Positions 43,115 to 51,347 of a stretch of 64,000 bases of DNA are shown in pieces (position 1 is the stretch's first letter; every line of letters begins with the position of its first letter). The DNA is from an uncultured Lachnospiraceae bacterium (GTDB lineage Bacteria; Bacillota; Clostridia; Lachnospirales; Lachnospiraceae), in the NCBI GenBank assembly GCA_910579805.1, contig CAJTWM010000010.1, forward strand, positions 51,406-115,405. Reading direction: 5' to 3'. The notes under the pieces were generated by a model. It did no database searches. It worked only from the letters and a program-made list of their open reading frames with translations, and had not been told where the DNA came from. The translations under genes were made by a program, and so were the position numbers.

Positions 43115-43390
43115 CTATGATTTTTCGATTTCCTGTTCTCCGGAATCTTCTTTGGCCTGAAAAATATCAGGGTCTGCGATCGTAGGTTTTTGTTTTATCT
43201 GGCCATAGAGCCAGATATAGATCCAGCATAGGATCGGGAGAAACACGGTGGCAATCAGACAGGCCTGAAACAATTCGCCGGACTTCGAAGAGTCTAAGAG
43301 CGATACGACGATCAGGGCGATATAAGAAAGGGCAATCAGCACCAGACAGACGATGGCGGCAATTTGTTTCGGATTTTTCTTTTTTTTCAT
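43115..43390 (-). CDS. small two-TM membrane protein
   Basis: 91 residues from ATG 43390, chosen because AGGAT lies eight bases upstream; an ATG five codons earlier lacks a site. A lysine-rich start (MKKKKNPKQ) is followed by two membrane segments (about residues 12-32 and 42-60) and an acidic tail. The positive-inside rule puts both ends in the cytoplasm. No family is recognised. Confidence 0.65.
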   Translation of the reverse strand: MKKKKNPKQIAAIVCLVLIALSYIALIVVSLLDSSKSGELFQACLIATVFLPILCWIYIWLYGQIKQKPTIADPDIFQAKEDSGEQEIEKS

Positions 43391-43448
43391 TTTTATGATC
43401 CTCATTTCTGCGCTGCCTTATTGCACAGATCCATATTATGGACCGCAA

Positions 43449-43478
43449 GTTTGTGTCAGACAGCGCGCAGACACAAAC
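43449..43478. promoter_or_regulatory. 9-bp inverted repeat between divergent genes
   Basis: GTTTGTGTC (43449-43457) and GACACAAAC (43470-43478) are perfect arms 12 bases apart. It lies in the 320-bp region between the small membrane protein and the beta-mannosidase, upstream of the former. Hairpin or operator; undecided. Confidence 0.4.
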
Positions 43479-43634
43479 AATAAGCCCGCTCATAAGCAGT
43501 CCGGGAGCTACTGCCGGATGTAGACACTTTTGCATGTTTTGGCACGCATACCAGGCAACATTCTTGAACGATATATTTGACTTATTATAACACAGAACAG
43601 ACTCAAAATGCGATACGTTATGATCTTATTATGA

Positions 43635-43644
43635 TAACCGGTTA
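43635..43644. promoter_or_regulatory. TAACCGGTTA palindrome, LacI-type operator candidate
   Basis: A perfect 10-bp palindrome with central CCGG, about 70 bases upstream of the beta-mannosidase start. LacI-family sugar regulators often bind sites of this form. A possible -10 (TATGAT, 43619-43624) lies just upstream. No LacI gene is in the window. Confidence 0.35.
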
Positions 43645-43713
43645 AATGTGGCGTCTGCCAACGGCAGCCGGGGACAGGAAAGGCGGACCGTTACGGAAAG
43701 AGAGGGATTCGGG

Positions 43714-46242
43714 ATGAAAGAGATTTCTTTAGACGGAAATTGGAGTTTAAAAGTATTGGGTGAAAATGTATATGGGATCGGGGAGGAGGAAATACCTGCC
43801 AAAGTGCCGGGAAGCGTGTATGGAACGCTGATGGAAGAGGGAAAGATACCCGATGTCTACTACCGTGATAACGAACTGCAGGCTACCAGACTGATGGAAA
43901 ATGATTTTGAGTACGTCAGGAGCTTTTGGTTAGAAGAAGATAAGGAAAATGCCGATGTGGTCTTGTTAAGATTTGACGGGATCGATACGCTTGCGGATAT
44001 TTATGTGAACGGCCGTCAGATCGGAACGGCATACAATATGCACCGGACATGGGAATTTGACGTTTCCGACGTTTTGCAGGGCGGAGAAAATACGCTGCGG
44101 GTAACGCTGCATTCGCCGATACGTTATATCAGGGAAGAGAATGAAAAGATCTATACGGGCGGTTCCGCGGACGCTATGGAAGGGTTTCCGCATCTTAGAA
44201 AGGCGCATTGTATGTTCGGATGGGATTGGGGGCCGAGACTTCCCGACGCAGGGATCTTCAGGAGCGTCAGACTTCTTTTTGTAAAGACGGCGAGGATCGA
44301 ACAGGTATACATTACCCAGTACCATGAAGAAAATAAAGTAACCCTTGATTTCGATACCACGATAGCATTATTCCCGCAAGAATTTTACGGGGCGCCGGAC
44401 AAAAGTGACAGAACCGCCGCCTTGGAGGATAATGGAGATTTAGGGACGGCGGAGCACATGGCCGGCCGTTTGAAAGTCAAAGTGTATTCGCCGGAGGGAA
44501 GGGAATACCTGCCGGATGAAGAGGAAAAGGTCGTGATAGAAAACCCGAGGCTTTGGTGGCCTAACGGCTATGGAGAGCAGCCCCTTTATCTGGCGCAGGC
44601 AGTTTTGTATGACGGGCAGGGAGAAGAGCTGGACCGTTGGGAGAGGCGCATCGGCCTGCGCAGCGTGACGGTGAATACCGAAAAGGACGAATGGGGGAAC
44701 TGTTTTGCCCATGAAGTGAACGGAATCAGGATTTTTGCAATGGGGGCGGACTATATTCCGGAGGACAATATTTTTTCAAGGATCACGAAAGAGCGGACAA
44801 GAAAATTGCTGGAAGACTGCGTGGCGGCAAACCATAATTCCATCCGCGTATGGGGCGGCGGCTATTATCCGGACGATTATTTTTTTGATATTTGCGACGA
44901 GCTTGGCCTGCTGGTATGGCAGGATTTTATGTACGCCTGCGCCAGCTATGAACTGGATGACGCGTTCGAAGAAAATATCCGGCAGGAAACCGTTGAAAAT
45001 GTGCGAAGGATCAGACACCATGCATGTCTGGGGCTTTGGTGCGGCAATAATGAGATGGAGACGCAGACGTTGGACAAAGTATGGAAACCGTCTGAAAAGC
45101 AGAAATATGATTATATCAAGCTGTTTGAATACATTATTCCCAAGATCGTAAAGGAGGAAGATCCGAATACCTTTTACTGGCCTTCCTCGCCTTCTTCGGG
45201 TGGGAATTTTGAAAACCCTTGGGATGAGAACGCAGGGGATACCCACTATTGGGATGTGTGGCATGGGGACAAGCCTTTTACCGAGTACCGTAAATTCTAT
45301 TTCCGTTATTTATCGGAGTTTGGGTTTCAGTCTTTTCCCTGTTTAAAAACTGTGGAGACATTTACCGAAAAGGAAGACCGGAATATTTTCTCCAGAATCA
45401 TGGAGATGCATCAGAGAAACAGGGCGGCAAACGGCAAGATCCTGAATTATCTTTCCGCTACTTATCTTTATCCGAAGGATTTCGATTCCTTACTCTATGC
45501 CTCCCAGCTTTTGCAGGCGGACGCTATCCGCTACGGAGTGGAGCATTTCCGCAGACACCGGGGCAGGTGTATGGGAACGGTGGTCTGGCAGCTAAACGAT
45601 ATCTGGCCGGTGGCGTCGTGGGCGAGCATCGACTATTACGGAAGATGGAAAGCGCTTCATTACGCGGAAAAACGTATGTTTGCCCCTGTTATGGTCTCTT
45701 GTGAAGAAAACGGCGAGCTGACGGAGCGGCCTTATTGCATTATGGAAAAGCAGGACTTTGAAAAATCGGTCAGGCTGCATGTGGCCAATGAGACGAGAGA
45801 AGAAATCACGGGCGAAGCGGTGACGGCTCTTCGGAATGCGGACGGCAGCGTGGTCTGGGAGAAGAAAGAGAGCGTAACGGCGCCGCCGCTTTCGGGCGTA
45901 TGGCTGGAAAAACAGAATTGCAGCGATTGTGATATTTTTACACAGTATGTCAGCTATGAATTCAGGATAAAGGGAGAAACGGTATCGGAAGGAACCTGTC
46001 TGTTTACCACACCCAAGCATTTCCGCTTTCAGGACCCGCAGCTTTCTGTCAGGAAGGAAGGGGACTGCATTGTTGTGGCCGCCAGGAGTTATGCGCAGAA
46101 AGTTGAGATCGAAGGAACGGATGGTGACGTGCGGTTAGAGGATAATTATTTTGATATGAACGCGGGAGAGAAGAAGATCCGTATCATAGAAGGAAAGGCT
46201 TCCGGTCACAGAGTCAGGAGTGTGTATGACATAGCCCGTTGA
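43714..46242 (+). CDS. GH2 family beta-mannosidase
   Basis: 842 residues from ATG 43714; the longer frame from 43648 lacks a ribosome binding site. The five-domain GH2 layout is visible: an N-terminal jelly roll starting MKEISLDGNWSLKV with FGWDWGPRLP (a mannosidase-type segment), a sandwich domain, the TIM barrel, then two C-terminal beta domains. The acid/base glutamate is in LWCGNNEMETQ and the nucleophile in RYLSEFGFQSFP. WGGGYYPDDYFFD shapes the mannose site. No signal peptide, so it acts in the cytoplasm on imported manno-oligosaccharides. It stands alone without transporter genes. Confidence 0.93.
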   Translation: MKEISLDGNWSLKVLGENVYGIGEEEIPAKVPGSVYGTLMEEGKIPDVYYRDNELQATRLMENDFEYVRSFWLEEDKENADVVLLRFDGIDTLADIYVNGRQIGTAYNMHRTWEFDVSDVLQGGENTLRVTLHSPIRYIREENEKIYTGGSADAMEGFPHLRKAHCMFGWDWGPRLPDAGIFRSVRLLFVKTARIEQVYITQYHEENKVTLDFDTTIALFPQEFYGAPDKSDRTAALEDNGDLGTAEHMAGRLKVKVYSPEGREYLPDEEEKVVIENPRLWWPNGYGEQPLYLAQAVLYDGQGEELDRWERRIGLRSVTVNTEKDEWGNCFAHEVNGIRIFAMGADYIPEDNIFSRITKERTRKLLEDCVAANHNSIRVWGGGYYPDDYFFDICDELGLLVWQDFMYACASYELDDAFEENIRQETVENVRRIRHHACLGLWCGNNEMETQTLDKVWKPSEKQKYDYIKLFEYIIPKIVKEEDPNTFYWPSSPSSGGNFENPWDENAGDTHYWDVWHGDKPFTEYRKFYFRYLSEFGFQSFPCLKTVETFTEKEDRNIFSRIMEMHQRNRAANGKILNYLSATYLYPKDFDSLLYASQLLQADAIRYGVEHFRRHRGRCMGTVVWQLNDIWPVASWASIDYYGRWKALHYAEKRMFAPVMVSCEENGELTERPYCIMEKQDFEKSVRLHVANETREEITGEAVTALRNADGSVVWEKKESVTAPPLSGVWLEKQNCSDCDIFTQYVSYEFRIKGETVSEGTCLFTTPKHFRFQDPQLSVRKEGDCIVVAARSYAQKVEIEGTDGDVRLEDNYFDMNAGEKKIRIIEGKASGHRVRSVYDIAR

Positions 46243-46262
46243 CCGTTTTGGCAAAATATAAT

Positions 46263-46299
46263 AAGGGGCTGCAGGCGTCTGAACGCGCCGCAGCCCCTT
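46263..46299. terminator. strong stem-loop after beta-mannosidase
   Basis: AAGGGGCTGC (46263-46272) pairs with GCAGCCCCTT (46290-46299), with a further GGCG-type inner pairing. The T-rich flank is on the minus-strand side, so on the plus strand it is a weak terminator or an RNA-protecting hairpin. Confidence 0.55.
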
Positions 46300-46352
46300 C
46301 GGGGAGGATTGTATTATTTTGTCTTGTGTAACGGTCAAAGGAGGGGGTTCCG

Positions 46353-46493
46353 ATGACTATTAAAAGTATGTACATGAAAGAAGAAGTTTATACAGAAAAT
46401 ATGGACGAATTTAAAATTCCCTGCTATACTATAGCAGGGAACCAAAAGAAAAACGAAATTATTTCGGAGGATTTTAGATTATGGCATTATTAG
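46353..46493 (+). CDS. possible 46-codon small ORF overlapping the SEC-C gene
   Basis: ATG 46353 follows a very strong GGAGGGGG site at six to seven bases. The 46-residue product starts MTIKSMYMKEEVYTENM and ends at 46493, overlapping the SEC-C start by 13 bases in another frame. It could be a small protein or a leader peptide coupling translation. Against it, a 25-bp inverted repeat with a possible -10 lies inside it. Confidence 0.4.
   Translation: MTIKSMYMKEEVYTENMDEFKIPCYTIAGNQKKNEIISEDFRLWHY
46417..46441. promoter_or_regulatory. 25-bp inverted repeat overlapping a -10, upstream of SEC-C gene
   Basis: Two perfect 12-base arms, TTCCCTGCTATA and TATAGCAGGGAA, around one C. TATACT at 46425-46430 inside it is a good -10 with TGGACG (46402-46407) 17 bases upstream. 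A repressor bound here would block the promoter of the SEC-C gene. Confidence 0.6.
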
Positions 46494-46987
46494 AGCAGTG
46501 GAGAAACAAAGCGTATGATGAAACGGCAAATAAAGCGGATCTGCAGAGATTGTGGACAGTTTATTTTCAGGAGGAGCGGGATATTTACGCAGAGCTTTTA
46601 AAAAATCCCGATGAAACGGTAGAGGGGACGGTAAAAGAGCTTGCGGAGAAATTCGGCGTACCGCTTATGACGATGGTGGGATTTTTGGACGGCATCAACG
46701 ACAGTCTGATCGATCAGAATCCGATTGAGGAAATGGAAGAGGATACGAGAGTCAATCTCGGTTTTGATAAAGAGCTTCTTTATAAAAACATGGTGGCTGC
46801 AGATGCGGACTGGCTGTATCAGTTAGAGGAATGGAACGCGATTTTTGACGAGACAAAACGGAAAGAGCTTTACAAAGAACAGAAGTCTTCTACTACGATC
46901 GTAAAAGGAGAAAGGATATATCCCAACGATCCCTGTCCCTGCGGCAGCGGTAAAAAATATAAAAAATGCTGCGGTAAAAATAAATAA
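46481..46987 (+). CDS. SEC-C motif protein
   Basis: 168 residues from ATG 46481, with GGAGG upstream. The N-terminal 140 residues are helical (MALLEQWRNKAYDE onward) and of no known activity. The C-terminus PCPCGSGKKYKKCCGK is the SEC-C zinc finger, also found at the end of SecA, where it binds SecB or ribosomes. It is a single-gene unit with a palindromic operator-like promoter. The function could be ribosome- or translocase-linked, which is inference from the motif only. Confidence 0.85.
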   Translation: MALLEQWRNKAYDETANKADLQRLWTVYFQEERDIYAELLKNPDETVEGTVKELAEKFGVPLMTMVGFLDGINDSLIDQNPIEEMEEDTRVNLGFDKELLYKNMVAADADWLYQLEEWNAIFDETKRKELYKEQKSSTTIVKGERIYPNDPCPCGSGKKYKKCCGKNK

Positions 46988-47056
46988 ACCTGATTTTGGA
47001 AAAGTTAAAAGCGGGATAAACGGGAGTTGGGTTAAAATTTGGCTGTAATGAAAAGT

Positions 47057-47127
47057 AGCGTCGGTAAGCCCAAAATGGCGGCTGCCGACGCTAAAGTTAT
47101 TAAAGGAGGTCCGTCAGGACGTTTTTT
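47057..47127 (+). promoter_or_regulatory. structured leader of trkH
   Basis: AGCGTCGG (47057-47064) pairs with CCGACGCT (47085-47092), with inner AGCC/GGCT. Downstream, GTCC-GTCA-GGAC (47109-47120) is followed by G and six T, a minimal terminator. Together they could form an attenuator. The conserved core of the c-di-AMP riboswitch is not present. Confidence 0.35.
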
Positions 47128-47159
47128 AAACACGTTCCGGGGCGGGTATGGAGCGAAAA

Positions 47160-48452
47160 ATGGAGTTTTTAAGAAAACAGTCTTCAGGCAGACTGATCAC
47201 GTTAGGATTTGCCCTGATGATCTTATTGGGAACGGCGCTTTTGCTATTGCCTTGTTCCGTTAAAGAAGGGGTGCAGGTCGGTTTTATTGACGCGCTATTT
47301 ACGGCGACCAGCGCGGTTTGTGTGACCGGGCTGCTGGTGGTGGACGTGGCGGACAGCTTTACGGCATTCGGGCAGGGCGTTGTGGCGGTACTGATCCAGA
47401 TCGGCGGTCTGGGAGTCAGTTCCATCGGCGTAGGGCTGATCTTAGCGGCGGGAAAACGGATCAGTATCAAAGACAGGCTGCTTGTGAAAGAGGCCATGAA
47501 TGTAGACAGCTCGAAGGGGATCGTAAGGCTGGTAAAATTTGTCCTGCTTTTGACGCTGTGTTTTGAGGGCGTGGGCGCCCTGCTTTGCTTTTTTGTGTTC
47601 CGTCAGGAATATCCTTTTCTCCGTGCCTGCGGAGTCAGCATTTTTCATGCGATTGCTGCTTTTAACAATGCGGGGATCGACATTTTCGGGGGGATGCGGA
47701 GCATGACGCCTTACAGGGACAATCTTTATCTGAACGCGGTAACCTGTGGGCTGATTATTTTTGGCGGATTGGGGTTTTTTGTTATTTTGGATGTTATAAA
47801 ATGTAAAAACTTTAAAAAACTGTCCCTGCATTCAAAAGTGGCAATTTCCACAAGCCTTTTCCTGATTGCAGCGGGGAGTTTCCTTTTTAAAGCGACGGAA
47901 GATATGACATGGATAGGGGCGGTATTTCAGAGCGTTTCCGCGAGAACGGCGGGGTTCTCCACATATGATATGGGAGAATTTACGAATGCGGGTCTCTTCG
48001 TCATGTGCATTTTAATGTTTATCGGCGCTTCTCCCGGTTCCACGGGAGGCGGCGTCAAGACCAGCACTTTTTTTACTTTAATGCAGGGAGTAAGGTGCGT
48101 GGTATCGAAGAAACGTCTTTCAGCGTTTCATAGGAGCATACCGGGAGAGACGATGTCGAAAGCTTACATGATCGTGAATCTGTCGCTGGTAGTGGTATTC
48201 TGCGGTATTTTTTTCTTATGCGTACTGGAACCGGAATACAGTTTTATACAGATTATGTTTGAGGTAGTATCCGCGTTCGGTACGGCGGGACTTTCTACGG
48301 GCATCACGCCGGATCTTGGCACGGCGGGCAGGCTGGTCGTTATTGTTTTAATGTTTATAGGCAGGCTGGGAGCGTTTACGCTTTTGTCGATTTGGATCAA
48401 CCGGCCGGAAAAAAACGCCCGGTATACGGAAGAGTCTTTGACGATCGGCTGA
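47160..48452 (+). CDS. trkH: potassium uptake protein, TrkH/KtrB family
   Basis: 430 residues from ATG 47160, which has GGAG six bases upstream; ATG 47148 is the alternative. Around ten membrane segments with the four pore repeats can be followed: TSAVCVTGL (P1), AIAAFNNAGIDIF (P2), SVSARTAGFSTYD (P3) and VSAFGTAGLSTG (P4). Each carries the filter glycine. It forms the membrane channel that takes up K+ (or Na+/K+) under control of TrkA, encoded 150 bases downstream. The intervening region carries several RNA hairpins. Confidence 0.93.
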   Translation: MEFLRKQSSGRLITLGFALMILLGTALLLLPCSVKEGVQVGFIDALFTATSAVCVTGLLVVDVADSFTAFGQGVVAVLIQIGGLGVSSIGVGLILAAGKRISIKDRLLVKEAMNVDSSKGIVRLVKFVLLLTLCFEGVGALLCFFVFRQEYPFLRACGVSIFHAIAAFNNAGIDIFGGMRSMTPYRDNLYLNAVTCGLIIFGGLGFFVILDVIKCKNFKKLSLHSKVAISTSLFLIAAGSFLFKATEDMTWIGAVFQSVSARTAGFSTYDMGEFTNAGLFVMCILMFIGASPGSTGGGVKTSTFFTLMQGVRCVVSKKRLSAFHRSIPGETMSKAYMIVNLSLVVVFCGIFFLCVLEPEYSFIQIMFEVVSAFGTAGLSTGITPDLGTAGRLVVIVLMFIGRLGAFTLLSIWINRPEKNARYTEESLTIG

Positions 48453-48532
48453 GTGCTTTCGGCTGGCGCGTCAGCCGCAGACTTCAGCGCCATAAATGGC
48501 GCAAACAATTCCAAATCATAATATGTTTGGAA
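48453..48532 (+). other. hairpin-rich spacer between trkH and trkA
   Basis: Contains GCGCC-ATAAAT-GGCGC (near 48489) and TTCCAAA/TTTGGAA (near 48511-48534), directly followed by the family A-like half element. None has a clear T-run. They may regulate or separate trkH and trkA expression. Confidence 0.45.
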
Positions 48533-48596
48533 GGTTGAAGGAAATACACTTTCAACCTCCTTGATTTGAGCGTCCGCAAAAGCGGACAGATGGGAG
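48533..48596 (+). repeat. family A-like half element before trkA
   Basis: A stem GGTTGAA/TTCAACC, then TCCTTGATTTGAGC, a hairpin GTCCGC-AAAA-GCGGAC and AGATGGGAG. This matches the first module of repeats A1 and A2 (TCCTGATTTG, hairpin, GATGGGAG) although the hairpin bases differ in a paired way. Here GGGAG also serves as the ribosome binding site of trkA. Confidence 0.55.
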
Positions 48597-48601
48597 CAAA
48601 T

Positions 48602-49267
48602 ATGAAAAAAAGAAAAACGGCGGAATCTTTCGGTATCATCGGTCTGGGGCGCTTTGGAATGGCCCTTGCCATATCTTTGGCGGAGGCAGGGAAAGAAGTG
48701 ATCGTTGTGGATAAAGACGAAAGCACGGTGAAAGCGATGCGGCAGTATACGGAGAACGCATTTGTGGCGGACGACCTGAGCAAAGCGACATTGTCGGAGA
48801 TCGGAATGCAGAACTGCGACGCGGTCATTGTGGGGATCGGAGAGCAGATCGACACCAGTATATTGACTGCCATGCACCTTGTGGATATGGGTGTAAAGCG
48901 TGTGATCGCCAAAGCAAAGAGCATCGACCAAGGCGCCGTTTTGGCGAAAATCGGCGCGGAGGTGGTCTATCCGGAAAGGGATATGGCGCTGCGCCTTGCC
49001 AAACGTTTGATATCCGCAAGTTTTCTCGATTATCTGTCGGCTGACAACAGCATAGAGATCGGCAGGATCGAGATATCGGATAAATTGGAAGGAAGGACGA
49101 TCGAAGAGATCGCTATACGCCAGAGATTCGGGCTGAATATCATTGCTATTGAAAATGACGGCACTACGAATATTGAGATCGGGCCGAAATACAAACTGAT
49201 AAAGGGCGACGCGGTCATTGTGATTGGAAAAGTGGATAATATCGATAAGTTTAGCAAGAGCATTTGA
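48602..49267 (+). CDS. trkA: potassium uptake regulator, TrkA/KtrA family
   Basis: 221 residues. RCK_N domain with the Rossmann loop FGIIGLGRFGMALAISL and the acidic adenosine end VIVVDKDES, followed by an RCK_C domain (about residues 140-220) that binds c-di-AMP or other nucleotides in relatives. It gates TrkH/KtrB. The ATG lies six bases after GGGAG of the repeat-like element. Size fits the KtrA single-RCK type rather than the doubled E. coli TrkA. Confidence 0.93.
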   Translation: MKKRKTAESFGIIGLGRFGMALAISLAEAGKEVIVVDKDESTVKAMRQYTENAFVADDLSKATLSEIGMQNCDAVIVGIGEQIDTSILTAMHLVDMGVKRVIAKAKSIDQGAVLAKIGAEVVYPERDMALRLAKRLISASFLDYLSADNSIEIGRIEISDKLEGRTIEEIAIRQRFGLNIIAIENDGTTNIEIGPKYKLIKGDAVIVIGKVDNIDKFSKSI

Positions 49268-49385
49268 CAGAACCGGAAAGAAACGCCGGCTTATGCTTTG
49301 GAAGTCTGCGGTTCCGTACCGTTGGGGATGAATACGGAAACATCTGAAAAGAAAAGCTGCGCAGTGAAGAAAGGAATGGTTTGTG

Positions 49386-49841
49386 ATGGAAAAACAGGAG
49401 AGCAGAGTAGGGAAAGCGGTAGAGATGTTTGAATCAGGGTATAATTGCTGTCAATCGGTCTTTGCAACTTACGCGGATCTGTTTGGAATGGATAAGGAAA
49501 CGGCGCTTAAGATCTCAAGCCCCATGGGAGCGGGGATCGGCAGAATGCGCGAAGTATGCGGAACGGTATCGGCGATGGCAATGCTGTCAGGGCTGAAATA
49601 CGGAAATACGGATCCGGAGGATATAAAAAAGAAGGAAGAAATTTACGCCCTTGTCCGTAAAATGAGCGATAAGTTCGAAGCGGAAAAGAAAAGCATTATC
49701 TGCCGGGAGCTGCTTGGCCTGAATGTAAAAAGGGAAGAGAGCGCAAAACCGGAAGAGAGGACGGCGCAGTATTATATGACCCGCCCCTGCAGCAATCTGA
49801 TCGCCTACGCAGCGTCCATTATTGAAGAGACACTTTTATAA
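49386..49841 (+). CDS. C_GCAxxG_C_C family protein
   Basis: 151 residues from ATG 49386 (a GTG one codon earlier is also possible). The early FESGYNCCQSVFATYADLFGM, the central MGAGIGRMREVCGTVSAMAML and the late CRELLG and RPCSNL segments fit this small redox-like family; the motif here reads GAGIGRMREVCG. Several conserved cysteines suggest metal or cluster binding. Function unknown; single gene. Confidence 0.85.
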   Translation: MEKQESRVGKAVEMFESGYNCCQSVFATYADLFGMDKETALKISSPMGAGIGRMREVCGTVSAMAMLSGLKYGNTDPEDIKKKEEIYALVRKMSDKFEAEKKSIICRELLGLNVKREESAKPEERTAQYYMTRPCSNLIAYAASIIEETLL

Positions 49842-49917
49842 TACAAAGTTTTAGTATGAAACTGTAATATGATGACGGAATGTGAATCATGTGAATAGGG
49901 AAGAAAGAGAGGAAAAA

Positions 49918-50364
49918 ATGATGAGTAAGATCGATGAAGTCCGCGCACAGATGGTAGCGGCAATGAAAAGCGGAGATAAGGAAAGAAAGGAAAGCTTGTC
50001 TATGCTGCTTTCCGCGCTGAAAAATAAAGCGATCGACAAAAGAGAGGATCTGACGGAGGCAGAAGAATTTGAAGTAGTAAAAAAAGAGATCAAACAGACA
50101 AAGGAGACGTTAGAGCTGGCGCCAAAGGACAGGACGGATATTATAGAGCAATGTGAAAAACGTCTTGCCGTATTAAAAGAGTTTGCGCCGGAAGAAATGG
50201 GAGAAGAAGCGATCCGGGAAGTAGTAAAGGGTGTGCTTGCGGACTTAGGGATCGTAGAGCCTTCCGCAAAAGATAAAGGGAAGATCATGAAAGAGCTTAT
50301 GCCGAAAGTGAAAGGAAAAGCAGACGGAGCGTTGGTGAATAAGATCGTCGGGGAAATGCTGTAA
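49918..50364 (+). CDS. yqeY: GatB/YqeY domain protein
   Basis: 148 residues from ATG 49918 (ATG 49921 equally good), with AGAGGA upstream. It is the stand-alone YqeY protein, with the helical start IDEVRAQMVAAMKSGDKERK and the C-terminal helical bundle typical of the tRNA amidotransferase GatB tail. It may assist tRNA-dependent amidation or handling. Its stop overlaps the start of the next gene by one base. Confidence 0.9.
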   Translation: MMSKIDEVRAQMVAAMKSGDKERKESLSMLLSALKNKAIDKREDLTEAEEFEVVKKEIKQTKETLELAPKDRTDIIEQCEKRLAVLKEFAPEEMGEEAIREVVKGVLADLGIVEPSAKDKGKIMKELMPKVKGKADGALVNKIVGEML

Positions 50365-51098
50365 TGATACTATTTTTAACAAGTGATATCGGTATTTTGG
50401 AGGAAACGGGCGGGAGCCTTTTCCCGGTCTGCCTGAACGAAGAAAACGGGATGGTGGAACGGCTCAAAAAGTATTGGAAGGAAGAGTCTGACATACTGTT
50501 TTTAACGGCCGCTCCGGATCATTTTGAAAACAATGACGGTCTTAAGGATGCTTTTAGTAAAATTTTTCCTATGAGCGGGCTGAGTATCGGCAGAGTAGAT
50601 ATCTGCGACGGCAGAAATGAAGGGGCAGTTTCACGGCTTAAGGAGTATGACGCGCTTTTATTCGGAGGCGGCCATGTTCCTACCCAGAATGCGTTTTTCA
50701 AAAAAATCGGTTTAAGGCAGGCATTGTCAGATTATGAGGGCATCGTTATGGCGTTGAGCGCAGGTTCCATGAACTGTGCGGAAACGGTCTACGCCATACC
50801 CGAATTACGCGGGGAAGGGACGGACGCAGCCTACCGCAGATTTATAGACGGGCTGGGGCTTACGAAACGTATGATCATCCCTCATTATCAGTGGCTTGAC
50901 AAGGTAGAGTTAGACGGCATGAGGGTGATAGAAGACATTGCGGTTCAGGACAGCATGGGAAGGGAATTTATTGCATTGAGCGATGGCAGTTATATTTTCT
51001 CCGAGAACGGGAGGGAATGGGTGTACGGCGAGGCCAGTCTTATCAAGGACGGGAAGATCACGAAACTGTGCAGCCGGAACAAAAGCGTTTTTTTGTAA
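50364..51098 (+). CDS. peptidase S51-like (peptidase E family) protein
   Basis: 244 residues. The glutamine-amidotransferase-like fold of S51 is indicated by LLFGGGHVPTQN and the nucleophile elbow MALSAGSMNCAE, with a histidine in RMIIPHYQW. Relatives cleave Asp-X dipeptides or cyanophycin. The first base of ATG is shared with the TAA of yqeY, so the two are translationally coupled. A strong terminator follows. Confidence 0.85.
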   Translation: MILFLTSDIGILEETGGSLFPVCLNEENGMVERLKKYWKEESDILFLTAAPDHFENNDGLKDAFSKIFPMSGLSIGRVDICDGRNEGAVSRLKEYDALLFGGGHVPTQNAFFKKIGLRQALSDYEGIVMALSAGSMNCAETVYAIPELRGEGTDAAYRRFIDGLGLTKRMIIPHYQWLDKVELDGMRVIEDIAVQDSMGREFIALSDGSYIFSENGREWVYGEASLIKDGKITKLCSRNKSVFL

Positions 51099-51120
51099 AT
51101 ACCGTTTGTTTTGGTCAGGG

Positions 51121-51154
51121 CAGAGTCTGCTTTTTAAGGCAGGCTCTGTTTTTT
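51121..51154 (+). terminator. intrinsic terminator after S51 peptidase gene
   Basis: CAGAGTCTGC (51121-51130) pairs with GCAGGCTCTG (51139-51148) through one G-T pair, followed by six T. Confidence 0.85.
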
Positions 51155-51255
51155 CATTCTGCTTAAAAGGGAAACAGAGAGGACTTACCGGTAGCTTACG
51201 GAAAAAAATTTTCATTTTCTGCGACCGATCGTTTCCTTTATGCATCTAATCAATG

Positions 51256-51276
51256 TAAACGGGTGATACCTGTTTA
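51256..51276. promoter_or_regulatory. inverted repeat upstream of ECF sigma gene
   Basis: TAAACGGGT and ACCTGTTTA are arms around GAT with one mismatch. It lies about 70 bases before the sigma gene and could be a regulator site or include an ECF-type promoter (TGTAAAC at 51254). Confidence 0.4.
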
Positions 51277-51347
51277 TAACGGTTTAACGGAGAAATTTTA
51301 TTGCGCGATAAAATGAGAAGTAAAAGTGCCGGCAGAAAGGATCATTT

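Noticed and set aside
47041..47147. Possible c-di-AMP or other known riboswitch before trkH
   Set aside because: Potassium genes are often under c-di-AMP riboswitches, but the conserved core bases of that class are not seen; only a simple hairpin and a minimal terminator are supported.
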